This document shows positions 17,298 through 24,580 of a stretch of DNA of 64,000 nucleotides, piece after piece. The translations under genes were made by a program, and so were the position numbers. The number at the start of each line of letters is the position of its first letter. Positions within the stretch are counted from its first letter, which is position 1. The notes under the pieces were generated by a model. It was given only the letters and a program-made list of their open reading frames with translations, was not told the origin of the DNA and did not search any database. The stretch covers positions 62,001 through 126,000 of the forward strand of contig LN890280.1 of assembly GCA_900065925.1 (NCBI GenBank), written 5' to 3'. Source of the DNA: Nitrosotalea devaniterrae (GTDB lineage: Archaea > Thermoproteota > Nitrososphaeria > Nitrososphaerales > Nitrosopumilaceae).

Positions 17298-17963
17298 TCA
17301 GGTTTTACCATCTAAAATATTGCGTGCAGTCTGAAATATTTTATTCCAGTCTTTCCATTTGAGCCTGCCAGTTTGAGTATTTTGTTTGCTTGGGTGATAT
17401 GAGCATAAGACAATATACCTTTTGTGATGGATTATCTTACCATGTGCAAATTCTCTGTCGTCTATATTCAAAAGCTTGCGACATGTATCGAATGCTATAC
17501 GTCCAAGGCAAACTATGATACTGACATGTTTCAATATTTCCAATTCATTTTCAATATATGAAAAGCAATTGTCAAACTCTTCTTTTGTAGGTTTATTTTC
17601 TGGAGGGGCACATCTTACTGATGCTGTGACATAAGCATCAATCAATTGGTATCCGTCATTTCTATGTGTACTTTGTGGTTTGCTTGCAAAACCATTTTCA
17701 AAAAGAGATCTTGCTAACCAGTCCCCAGAACTGTCTCCTGTAAACATCCTTCCGGTCCTGTTACCTCCATGAGCTGCAGGTGCAAGGCCAACAAGTAAAA
17801 GCCTTGCATGGATGTCGCCAAATCCAGTTAGAGGTTTCCCCCAGTATTTTTCATTTTGAAATCGTTTTACTTTTTTCTTTGTAACTGTTCGTATGTATGA
17901 TGACAATCTCTTACATTTTTTACATCGTGTAATACGATTGTTGAGGATCTCAAACTCATTCAT
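17298..17963 (-). CDS. udgB: Family 5 uracil-DNA glycosylase (UdgB type)
   Basis: The frame extends further upstream, but ATG at 17963 is preferred: it gives a normal N-terminus (MNEFEILNNRITRCKKC) and an ATGA overlap with the preceding gene's stop. The protein then has 221 residues. N-terminal CKKC supplies two Fe-S ligands. Motif A is GLAPAAHGGNRTGRMFTGD, which in family 5 lacks the catalytic Asp/Asn of other UDGs. SVRCAPPENKPTKEE and the SYHPSKQNTQTG motif with its active-site His complete the signature. UdgB enzymes remove uracil and some damaged bases from DNA in archaea and actinobacteria. It is translationally coupled to a secreted protein of unknown function, an odd partnership. Confidence 0.92.
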   Translation of the reverse strand: MNEFEILNNRITRCKKCKRLSSYIRTVTKKKVKRFQNEKYWGKPLTGFGDIHARLLLVGLAPAAHGGNRTGRMFTGDSSGDWLARSLFENGFASKPQSTHRNDGYQLIDAYVTASVRCAPPENKPTKEEFDNCFSYIENELEILKHVSIIVCLGRIAFDTCRKLLNIDDREFAHGKIIHHKRYIVLCSYHPSKQNTQTGRLKWKDWNKIFQTARNILDGKT

Positions 17964-18718
17964 CTGATATGTTTTTTCCAATTTATAATCAATATTGGGA
18001 TAAATGAGATAATCAAAGAAAGCATGGGCCATGGAAATTCAGGTATTGACTTGTCCGGTGATATCAAGTCACTCCATTTTGATGGTGATGGAATGTTTGG
18101 AAATTTCATTGTGTCAATGTTTACAGGCCAAGAAGATATGTGATGACTTACTGTATCATATGTTGCTGCGTACAAGTGATACTTGTCTGATCTTCCAACC
18201 AAATCAATTGGTATTCTAAATTCATATGATGGATGTGGATCATTTGTATATCTGTCATTATTATCTGATATATTTGAAATTGCAATAAATCTTGGGTCAT
18301 TGTCTATTCGTGTATAGTGATCTGTTGCGGATAGATCAGAACCTCCCTGCAACGTAATTGCATTATTAGTACCTAGTGAAACTAGAAAACAATAATCATC
18401 ATTTTGTGATGTATTTTCAGTAGATGTATTTGATGTAATGCAAACTATGCCGTAATCACTATTCTTCATAAATTTTTCTTGTCCAATTGCATCCAAAAAA
18501 ACATACAAGTACTTGTAATCATGTCCTATTCGTAATGCAGTTCCTCCAGCATCTGTATAACTAGTTCTCTTCCACTCTTGGATAAACGACCACTTGCCGT
18601 CCCATATTGTAGCATTACCATCATCTCTGTAGGTTGTCTCAGTTTCAACTGCATACACATGACTTGTACCAATGAATATTACTGCAAAAAAAATCAAACC
18701 AAAAAATAGAAACTTCAT
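17960..18718 (-). CDS. Secreted membrane-anchored protein with PEF-type C-terminal anchor
   Basis: 252 residues from ATG 18718 (a TTG four codons upstream is also in frame). A signal peptide spans 1-24 (KFLFFGLIFFAVIFIGTSHVYA). The ectodomain begins TTYRDDGNATIWDGKWSFIQEW and contains YLYVFLDAIGQEKF and YEFRIPIDLVG, a pattern resembling DOMON/CBM9-like beta-sandwich domains of surface proteins. The C-terminus has SIPEFPWPMLSL, a hydrophobic helix, and the basic end NWKKHIR: a PEF motif + helix + positive tail as in archaeal C-terminal sorting or anchoring signals. It is followed by udgB with a 4-nt overlap. Probably displayed on the outer face of the membrane; ligand unknown. Confidence 0.7.
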   Translation of the reverse strand: MKFLFFGLIFFAVIFIGTSHVYAVETETTYRDDGNATIWDGKWSFIQEWKRTSYTDAGGTALRIGHDYKYLYVFLDAIGQEKFMKNSDYGIVCITSNTSTENTSQNDDYCFLVSLGTNNAITLQGGSDLSATDHYTRIDNDPRFIAISNISDNNDRYTNDPHPSYEFRIPIDLVGRSDKYHLYAATYDTVSHHISSWPVNIDTMKFPNIPSPSKWSDLISPDKSIPEFPWPMLSLIISFIPILIINWKKHIR

Positions 18719-18780
18719 GTGACAGTTCAATTACACTTAGAAAATTATTGCTTTTATACTTGTACGGATCAAAAATATTA

Positions 18781-18987
18781 TTGAAAAAAAACATATCCAT
18801 TGGAATAGGAATTGGGATAGCTATCATTGTCATTTTAGGTCTGTCATGGGTGATTGGTAATAATGTTGAAAAAACACCTCCATCTGGCATCTATAATGCC
18901 AGTCAGATTGCTTCTTCTACACCACCTGTTGGAAAAACTTACCATCTGAATTTTTCAGAGTCTGTTGGCATCAAGGCTCAACCTTAA
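18781..18987 (+). CDS. Small single-pass membrane protein
   Basis: The likely start is TTG at 18781, giving 68 residues: a short basic N-terminus (KKN), one hydrophobic helix (ISIGIGIGIAIIVILGLSWVIG), then a 40-residue exterior tail ending FSESVGIKAQP. A longer frame beginning at 18748 would add a hydrophobic stretch without a plausible leader, so I reject it. No known family. The tail motif (L-x-F-S-E-S-V-G-I) resembles SLSENVGIS near the start of the mature 2400-residue surface protein in this window. It is divergent from the PEF-anchored gene and precedes the next secreted protein by 157 bases. Confidence 0.6.
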   Translation: MKKNISIGIGIGIAIIVILGLSWVIGNNVEKTPPSGIYNASQIASSTPPVGKTYHLNFSESVGIKAQP

Positions 18988-19112
18988 CTCTATTAGCTTA
19001 ATGTGCTTCCAAAATGGTAATTTTATAGATTTTTCATTTCCATTTTGGTATTTTTGTGATTTTTTGATATAATGTACCAATTTATTCTAGATTTTACAAC
19101 TATGTCACAAAG

Positions 19113-19122
19113 GTTTATTAAC
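19113..19122 (+). promoter_or_regulatory. Putative TATA box for the secreted protein at 19145
   Basis: The motif GTTTATTAAC lies 23-32 bases before the ATG at 19145, the position expected for an archaeal TATA element driving a near-leaderless transcript. No other gene would use it in this orientation. Assignment by pattern and distance only. Confidence 0.5.
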
Positions 19123-19144
19123 TAAAGTTCCTATTACAACAGCC

Positions 19145-19765
19145 ATGACAACAAAGTTCATAGCTTTGACAATTGCTTTAGCAGCAATCGTCACAGTAGG
19201 TGGAGCTTTTGCTTTGACACAGACTGGAAGAACTACCGGACTACAGACTGATGACATGAAAACCTTAGGTCACATAGCACTTGTAGTTTATGGTCCAGAT
19301 GGAAATATCAAAGCATACAGACAGACCGATAACCAGGTTACAACAACTGGTGATAACGCAACTGTAAACAAGTTGTTTGGTGTAGCAAGAACTACCAACA
19401 CTGGTGGTTCATCAAGTGGTACATTTACTGCAGTAGCAGTAGGAACAGGCGGTAATGCAGCCTTGGCAACAGACACTGCTCTTCAAACCCAAGTAGGCCA
19501 CAAAGTAATTGCAACTACAAGTATCTCTACCGCAACACATGGTAACGTTGTGCTAACTGCTAACTTTGCAGCAGGAAGAATAACAAATTCATCCACGCAA
19601 ACTATCACAGAAGCAGGAATATTTGACAATACTAGTGGAGGCGGCTTGTCGTTGAATGGAACAGGTGCATCTGGTGCTAACATGTTTGCTAGACAACAAT
19701 TTACTGGTATAGGCATCGGACCTTCTGATACGCTCCAAATCACTTGGACCGTAAACATAACTTAG
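19145..19765 (+). CDS. Secreted protein with a virion-structural-like domain
   Basis: 206 residues, ATG start, signal peptide about 1-24 (KFIALTIALAAIVTVGGAFA). The mature part reads like a domain often seen in tailed-phage structural genes: FTAVAVGTGG, then DTALQTQV, VVLTANFAAG, TQTITEAGIFD, NMFARQQFTGIGIGPSDTLQITWTV. In phages this pattern (a VGTG start, EAG(I/L)F, FAR-x-x-F, DTL-x-(I/V)TW end) marks a short beta-rich structural protein; here it has acquired an export signal. No transmembrane anchor other than the signal. A hairpin and T-rich stretch follow the stop. Probably an abundant extracellular protein of unknown role; the virion link is by pattern and needs structural confirmation. 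Confidence 0.72.
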   Translation: MTTKFIALTIALAAIVTVGGAFALTQTGRTTGLQTDDMKTLGHIALVVYGPDGNIKAYRQTDNQVTTTGDNATVNKLFGVARTTNTGGSSSGTFTAVAVGTGGNAALATDTALQTQVGHKVIATTSISTATHGNVVLTANFAAGRITNSSTQTITEAGIFDNTSGGGLSLNGTGASGANMFARQQFTGIGIGPSDTLQITWTVNIT

Positions 19766-19778
19766 GTCTACAATTAAT

Positions 19779-19800
19779 GGTCTGGGGAGACCTTCCTTTA
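19779..19800 (+). terminator. Hairpin with T-rich tail after the secreted protein gene
   Basis: GGTCT-GGGG-AGACC forms a five-pair stem with a four-base loop at 19779-19792, 14 bases after the stop, followed by TTCCTTTATTTTAATTT. Archaeal termination mainly needs the T-rich stretch, so the hairpin may be incidental or protect the mRNA 3' end. Confidence 0.5.
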
Positions 19801-19919
19801 TTTTAATTTCAATATTTTTTCCAAACAGCGCAAACACATGTGATGAATAATGTCTCACTCAAGGTAATCTATAGACCAGTAGCGATACCGTTTTTGTCTG
19901 AATAAATTATATCGTGATT

Positions 19920-21380
19920 CTATCCGGGAAAAGCAGTTGCTTGTGCAAGATGGAAATCAAGTTCTGAAATCTTTATTCTTTCTTGACTCATTGAATCACG
20001 GTTTCGTATTGTGACAGTACCATCTTCTAATGTCTGGTGATCAATTGTGACTGCAAATGGTGCACCTACTTCATCCAATCTTCTATATCTTCTTCCTATT
20101 GCTCCTGAATGATCCAAAAATGCATCATATTTTTTTCTTAGCATGATGTAAACCTCTTCAGTCTTTTCAGCCAACCCATCTTTTTTTACAAGTGACAAAA
20201 CACCGACATGTACTGGTGATAAATATGGCTCTAAAGAAAGCACAACTCTGTCATTTTCCTTGTCTTCTCTTAGTCTGTGCTCTATCATGGTATAGAGACT
20301 TCGGTCTATTCCCATTGATATTTCAAATACGTGTGGCAAAACCTTGGCTTCATCATCCATTACCTCAAATTTTTCCTTGCTTGTGTTGGCATGGCTTTTC
20401 AAATCATAATCGGATCTATAGTTGCATGCAACAAGCTCAAGCCAACCAGTGTTGGTCTCAACCTCAAAATCAAATGCAACTGTAGCATAGAATGCCTTTT
20501 CTTTTTCTCCTAGTTTTCTAAACCTGCTTCGTGCAACATCAATTCCTGTCTTTTGATAAAATTCTACCAACAAGCCAAGATAATATGCAACAAGCTTGTT
20601 TGGAACTATGCCAGAGTCAAGTGCCTCTTTGCATGTCATGCTCTTTATGGTCTCATCAACCATTATCCTGATCTGTGTGTTTTCTACCTCTGAGAACTTT
20701 GATATGTCATCAAGCTTGTTGGGATTACAAAAAACCTCAATTTCCGCTTGGTAAAACTCTCTTAATCTAAGGAGACTTTGCCTTGGCGAGATCTCATTTC
20801 TAAAACTTTTTCCTATCTGGGCAATGCCAATCGGAAGCTTACCTCGCATTGTTTTGAACAGCCTTGGAAAGTCAACAAAGATGGATTGACATGTCTCAGG
20901 TCTTAGATATGCTGGTTCTCCCTGGGCTCCTATCCCTACCTTGAACATCATGTTGAATTTTTTAATATTTTCAAGACTTCCCTTGCATTTAGTACATACT
21001 ATCTTTTTCTCTGCTATTATTTTATCAAATTCTTCCAGATCTGCATTTTCAGGAACTACTATCGAAGTGATCTCTGCAATCATCTTGTCTGCCCTGAAAA
21101 TTGATTTGCATTTTGTGCATGTTGCAATTGGATCGGCAAAACTTGCAAGGTGACCTGATGCCACAAAGACATTTTCCGACATGATCTGCGAGCCATCTAT
21201 TTCCCACATCCTATCTCTTCTTACTAATTCCCTTCTCCACAATTCGATGAACTTGTTTTTTAGGCTGACCCCGGATGGACCATATTCCCAAAAACCTGCT
21301 TGTGCATCAGAATAAATCTCGCAACTGGGAAAATAAAATCCACGCTCCAGTGCAAGTTGTATTATTTGTTCATAGTTCAT
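19920..21380 (-). CDS. glyS: Glycyl-tRNA synthetase (class II, homodimeric type)
   Basis: 486 residues with ATG start. N-terminus IIQLALERGFYFPSCEIYSDAQAGFWEYGPSG is the class II alpha2 GlyRS signature region (motif 1 and the glycine-binding area). Two Cys pairs (CTKCKSIF, CTKCKGSL) form the zinc-binding insertion found in archaeal enzymes. Motif 2 (RNEISPRQSLLRLREFYQAE) and motif 3 near VFEISMGIDRSLYTM are present, followed by an anticodon-binding domain. It charges tRNA-Gly, a copy of which is in this window at 29426. It lies 22 bases downstream of endonuclease IV on the same strand, so the two are probably co-transcribed. Confidence 0.96.
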   Translation of the reverse strand: MNYEQIIQLALERGFYFPSCEIYSDAQAGFWEYGPSGVSLKNKFIELWRRELVRRDRMWEIDGSQIMSENVFVASGHLASFADPIATCTKCKSIFRADKMIAEITSIVVPENADLEEFDKIIAEKKIVCTKCKGSLENIKKFNMMFKVGIGAQGEPAYLRPETCQSIFVDFPRLFKTMRGKLPIGIAQIGKSFRNEISPRQSLLRLREFYQAEIEVFCNPNKLDDISKFSEVENTQIRIMVDETIKSMTCKEALDSGIVPNKLVAYYLGLLVEFYQKTGIDVARSRFRKLGEKEKAFYATVAFDFEVETNTGWLELVACNYRSDYDLKSHANTSKEKFEVMDDEAKVLPHVFEISMGIDRSLYTMIEHRLREDKENDRVVLSLEPYLSPVHVGVLSLVKKDGLAEKTEEVYIMLRKKYDAFLDHSGAIGRRYRRLDEVGAPFAVTIDHQTLEDGTVTIRNRDSMSQERIKISELDFHLAQATAFPG

Positions 21381-21402
21381 GGTATCATCAATTCTTCCTA
21401 AA

Positions 21403-22245
21403 TCAAGCCAGTTCTTTTACCTTATTCAAGTTTCCAACATCATCACGTCTCTCATCAATGGGAGTCTCTAAAATTATTGGTATTTTTTTACGATTTATTG
21501 TTTTTATGATATGGCCAAGTCCTTTTTCCCCAATCTGTCCTAGTCCAATGTGCTCATGTCTGTCAAGATTACTTCCTAGTTCTCCCTTGGAATCATTCAG
21601 GTGTAAAATTTTGAGATTTTCAAATCCTATTGTTTTATCCAATTTTGCAAGTGTTGCTGTAGCGCCTTTCTCGGTACTCATATCATAACCCGCTGCAAAG
21701 CCATGACATGTGTCAAAACAGATTCCAAACCTTTTTGCAGGTTTCAGTTGAGATAAGATGGATGCAAGCTGATCAAGATCAGAACCTACACTATTTTTTT
21801 GTCCTGCAGTATTTTCAAGTAAAATCATTACATCATCTGGAGTATCTTTAGCAGCTTTTGTAAATGCCCTTACCAACATCTCAATTCCTTTCTTGTCGCC
21901 TTCGCCCTTATGACTTCCCAAGTGTGCTACAATGTATGGAATTCCTAACTTGCTACATCTTTTTACTTCGTCTATTAAAGAATCCATGGATCTTACAAAT
22001 GGGTCCTCTTCTGGGGATGAAAGATTTGGCAAGTATGGCATGTGAGCTACTGTTGCAAATCTGTCAATCTTGGTTTTAGAGAGTTTTTCTTTGAAATTAG
22101 AAGCATCATTGCTTGTCAGAGGTTTTGCAGCCCATCCTCGTGGGTTGCGAGTAAAAATCTGAAACGCTGTACATTCTCTTTCTACTGCATTATCAACTGC
22201 CTTGTCTATCGAGCCTGCAATGGATACATGCAATCCGACCTGCAT
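21403..22245 (-). CDS. nfo: Endonuclease IV (AP endonuclease)
   Basis: 280 residues. The metal-binding signatures of the Nfo family appear in order: GLHVSIAG near the N-terminus, FTRNPRGW, IVAHLGSHKGEG, ILLENTAGQ, GICFDTCHGFAAGYD, LHLNDSKGELGSNLDRHEHIGLGQIG, and IILETP near the C-terminus. These supply His, Glu and Asp ligands for three zinc ions. The enzyme cleaves 5' to abasic sites in base-excision repair, functionally linked to the UdgB glycosylase 3.5 kb away, though not in its operon. The gene is divergent from priL across a 120-bp region that contains a perfect 12-bp palindrome. Confidence 0.96.
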   Translation of the reverse strand: MQVGLHVSIAGSIDKAVDNAVERECTAFQIFTRNPRGWAAKPLTSNDASNFKEKLSKTKIDRFATVAHMPYLPNLSSPEEDPFVRSMDSLIDEVKRCSKLGIPYIVAHLGSHKGEGDKKGIEMLVRAFTKAAKDTPDDVMILLENTAGQKNSVGSDLDQLASILSQLKPAKRFGICFDTCHGFAAGYDMSTEKGATATLAKLDKTIGFENLKILHLNDSKGELGSNLDRHEHIGLGQIGEKGLGHIIKTINRKKIPIILETPIDERRDDVGNLNKVKELA

Positions 22246-22313
22246 GTCACTAATTTAGTTGGGCATAATTTAAACTCGTGGTGAAATAATCAGAAAAGTG
22301 TGTGACCTCTGCT

Positions 22314-22325
22314 TGTTGATCAACA
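22314..22325. promoter_or_regulatory. 12-bp palindrome between nfo and priL
   Basis: TGTTGATCAACA is a perfect inverted repeat 41 bases before the priL start and 68 bases from the nfo start, just upstream of the likely priL TATA element. The position would suit an operator for either divergent gene. No regulator is identified. Confidence 0.35.
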
Positions 22326-22334
22326 GGATAATCA

Positions 22335-22343
22335 AATTTTTAA
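22335..22343 (+). promoter_or_regulatory. Putative TATA box for priL
   Basis: AATTTTTAA lies 23-31 bases upstream of the priL ATG, consistent with a leaderless or near-leaderless archaeal promoter for the priLS operon. Confidence 0.5.
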
Positions 22344-22365
22344 GGTTAGTAAGAACAAAGAAGAC

Positions 22366-23376
22366 ATGTTAAAAATTGGAGTAAAGGATTTGGCAAAATA
22401 TCCTTTTCTTACAGAAGCTGGTGAGTATCTGAGAAATACAGGATTGAGTCTTGAACAGTTAGGACATCCTGACTGGCAACCTATTGTTGAAAAGGCATAT
22501 GGCAGAATAGTTGTTGCCTCATCGGGTCAAATCTATGGTTCTGATCTTGAAGCACTGGACAATGACTCTGAATTGCTCTCATTTTTAGTGGCAATAATTC
22601 TGCTCAAATCAGCAGGTATTGCCACACTCATTCGAAGATTTTCTCTTGCAGAATCTAGGAGGGCTGAAAGATACCTGCAACAGGATCTTTGGATAAGCCG
22701 AGATAAAAAAAATCTTGAACTTCCATTAAAAATAATTCAGGATCTGTTTGCAGTTAATGTATCAATTGACAATGAAGATTTTGTAATCAAAGTACCAGAT
22801 TATCTACAACGAGCTGTACATTTTCATGAAAAGGAATGGAAATTAGTAAATCGAAGAGTCGCCAATGGACTTGTATATCTTAGTGCACATGAAACAGTCA
22901 GACTGATACGCACTGAGCTTGGGGAGTACATCAATGGAAAAATCCAGTCAGTAAACGTTGATTCTATTCCACAGAGCTTTCGTCATAGAGTAGACGACTT
23001 GGTTACACTTGCCAAAAAGTTTTCTGATACAGTCTATGTCTCTTCGGAATATCCTCCATGTGTAAAACATGGAATCGAAGTTTTAGAAAAGGGCGAGAAC
23101 CTGCCACATTCTGGAAGATTCTTACTTGCTACCTATCTTCTCTCAAAGGGGCAGACAGTTGACCAGATTGCTCCTTTATTCAAAAATGCTCCTGATTATA
23201 ATGAACGAACCACCAAGTACCAACTAGAACATATCTCCGGCTCTTCCGGAAGTGGAACTAAATATCAATGTCCATCATGTGAAAAACTACGAAGCGAAAG
23301 CCTTTGTTTTGCCACTCCTGACTGTGATGGAATAATAAATCCGGTACAATTTGGCAAGAGGAGAAAAAATCCATGA
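22366..23376 (+). CDS. priL: DNA primase large subunit
   Basis: 336 residues, ATG start. The C-terminal part has the four cysteines of the PriL 4Fe-4S cluster: one in YPPCVKHG (about residue 231), then CPSCEKL, LCFATPDC. The spacing after the first Cys (ENLPHSGRFLLATYLLSKG) is the typical PriL helix. With PriS it forms the archaeal-eukaryotic primase that lays RNA primers at replication forks. The helical N-terminal half contacts PriS. The stop overlaps the priS ATG by four bases (ATGA), so synthesis of the two subunits is coupled. Complete, normal size. Confidence 0.95.
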   Translation: MLKIGVKDLAKYPFLTEAGEYLRNTGLSLEQLGHPDWQPIVEKAYGRIVVASSGQIYGSDLEALDNDSELLSFLVAIILLKSAGIATLIRRFSLAESRRAERYLQQDLWISRDKKNLELPLKIIQDLFAVNVSIDNEDFVIKVPDYLQRAVHFHEKEWKLVNRRVANGLVYLSAHETVRLIRTELGEYINGKIQSVNVDSIPQSFRHRVDDLVTLAKKFSDTVYVSSEYPPCVKHGIEVLEKGENLPHSGRFLLATYLLSKGQTVDQIAPLFKNAPDYNERTTKYQLEHISGSSGSGTKYQCPSCEKLRSESLCFATPDCDGIINPVQFGKRRKNP

Positions 23377-24497
23377 ACGAAAAAAATATTTTGCTAATAG
23401 AGAGTGCGTTTAAGGAATATTATTTTAATCGATTTGATTTGATACATGTTCCACAAAAGGCTACCGAAAGGGAGTTTGGGTATCAAAAATTCAACTCTGG
23501 AATGACAAGACACCTAGTTGTAAAAAACGACAAGGATCTACATCTATTGTTGATGAAAGAAGTTCCATCTGATGTATACTGTTCAAATGCATACTATTCA
23601 TTTCCAAGTCTTCCAATGTCTGAAAAAGACTGGAAAGGAGCTGACTTGATCTTTGATATTGATGCTAAGGACCTTGCCTTGTCATGCAGAAAAGATCATA
23701 CAGTTTTCAAGTGCATCTCTTGCAATAACCCTACGATTGAATTCTCGCAGCAATGCAGCAAATGCGGATCTACAAAGTTTGAGACTGTATCTGTGGGCTG
23801 CAAGAATTGTATTTCCGAGTCCAAAAAAGAGGTGACAAAACTTGTTGATATACTTACAACTGACTTGAATGTAAAAAAAGAACAGATCGAAGTATATTTT
23901 TCCGGAAATGAGGGGTTTCATGTTCGTGTAACAAATAATGATTATGAGTCATTGGGTTCTCAAGAAAGGGCAGACCTTGTAGATTACCTCATGTTTAATG
24001 GTGCAATACCTGAATCTTTTGGAATAAAAAGACAAAACAATTTCAAGGCATCACTTCCAACCTTTGAAGAAAAAGGATGGAGAGGTAGAGTTGCCCATAA
24101 ACTATTTTCGTCAAAATCTAAGGTTCCAAAAGCAACAAGGGAAATAATTGCTAGTGGATATTCTGCATTTCAAGTACAATTAGAAGAGATCAAGAAAACT
24201 ATGGGAGTCAAGGTGGATCCAAAGGTAACCATGGATATTCACCGCATATTCCGACTTGAGGGATCTATTAACAGTAAGAGTGGTCTCTCAAAAATCCAAT
24301 GTGAAGACTTGAACTCCTTTGATCCTTTTTTGGAAGCATGTCTTTTAGGAAATGATGATGTGAATGTCATGGTGAATTGTCCATTGCAGATTAGGCTCAA
24401 AAACAAGAAGTTTGGTCCATACAATAATGAGATTGTTTCTTTACCAAAATATGCTGCAGTATACATGTTGTGTAAAGGCTTGGGAAATGCAGTCTGA
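23373..24497 (+). CDS. priS: DNA primase small catalytic subunit
   Basis: 374 residues starting in an ATGA overlap with priL. Catalytic acidic motif DLIFDIDAKDL at about residues 91-101. A zinc-binding knuckle with CISCNN, CSKCGS and CKNC lies between 114 and 150. The FSGNEGFHVRV block (active-site Ser and His) is at about 178-188 and the MDIHRIFRLEGSINSKSG motif at about 288-305. It is the polymerase subunit making primers; archaeal enzymes can use rNTPs and dNTPs. Complete and close to usual archaeal length. Followed by an 83-base gap before the UPF0182 gene. Confidence 0.95.
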   Translation: MNEKNILLIESAFKEYYFNRFDLIHVPQKATEREFGYQKFNSGMTRHLVVKNDKDLHLLLMKEVPSDVYCSNAYYSFPSLPMSEKDWKGADLIFDIDAKDLALSCRKDHTVFKCISCNNPTIEFSQQCSKCGSTKFETVSVGCKNCISESKKEVTKLVDILTTDLNVKKEQIEVYFSGNEGFHVRVTNNDYESLGSQERADLVDYLMFNGAIPESFGIKRQNNFKASLPTFEEKGWRGRVAHKLFSSKSKVPKATREIIASGYSAFQVQLEEIKKTMGVKVDPKVTMDIHRIFRLEGSINSKSGLSKIQCEDLNSFDPFLEACLLGNDDVNVMVNCPLQIRLKNKKFGPYNNEIVSLPKYAAVYMLCKGLGNAV

Positions 24498-24580
24498 CAA
24501 GCTTCTTTTGACTTATTAATGGTGTTTTGTAAAAGAAACTAGGTAGACATTAATTTGACACAAAGGAAGGTAGCCTGATT

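Noticed and set aside
7612-19765. Provirus
   Set aside because: Two secreted proteins have virion-like modules, but there is no terminase, portal, capsid or integrase, both carry signal peptides, and cellular genes such as udgB are mixed in.
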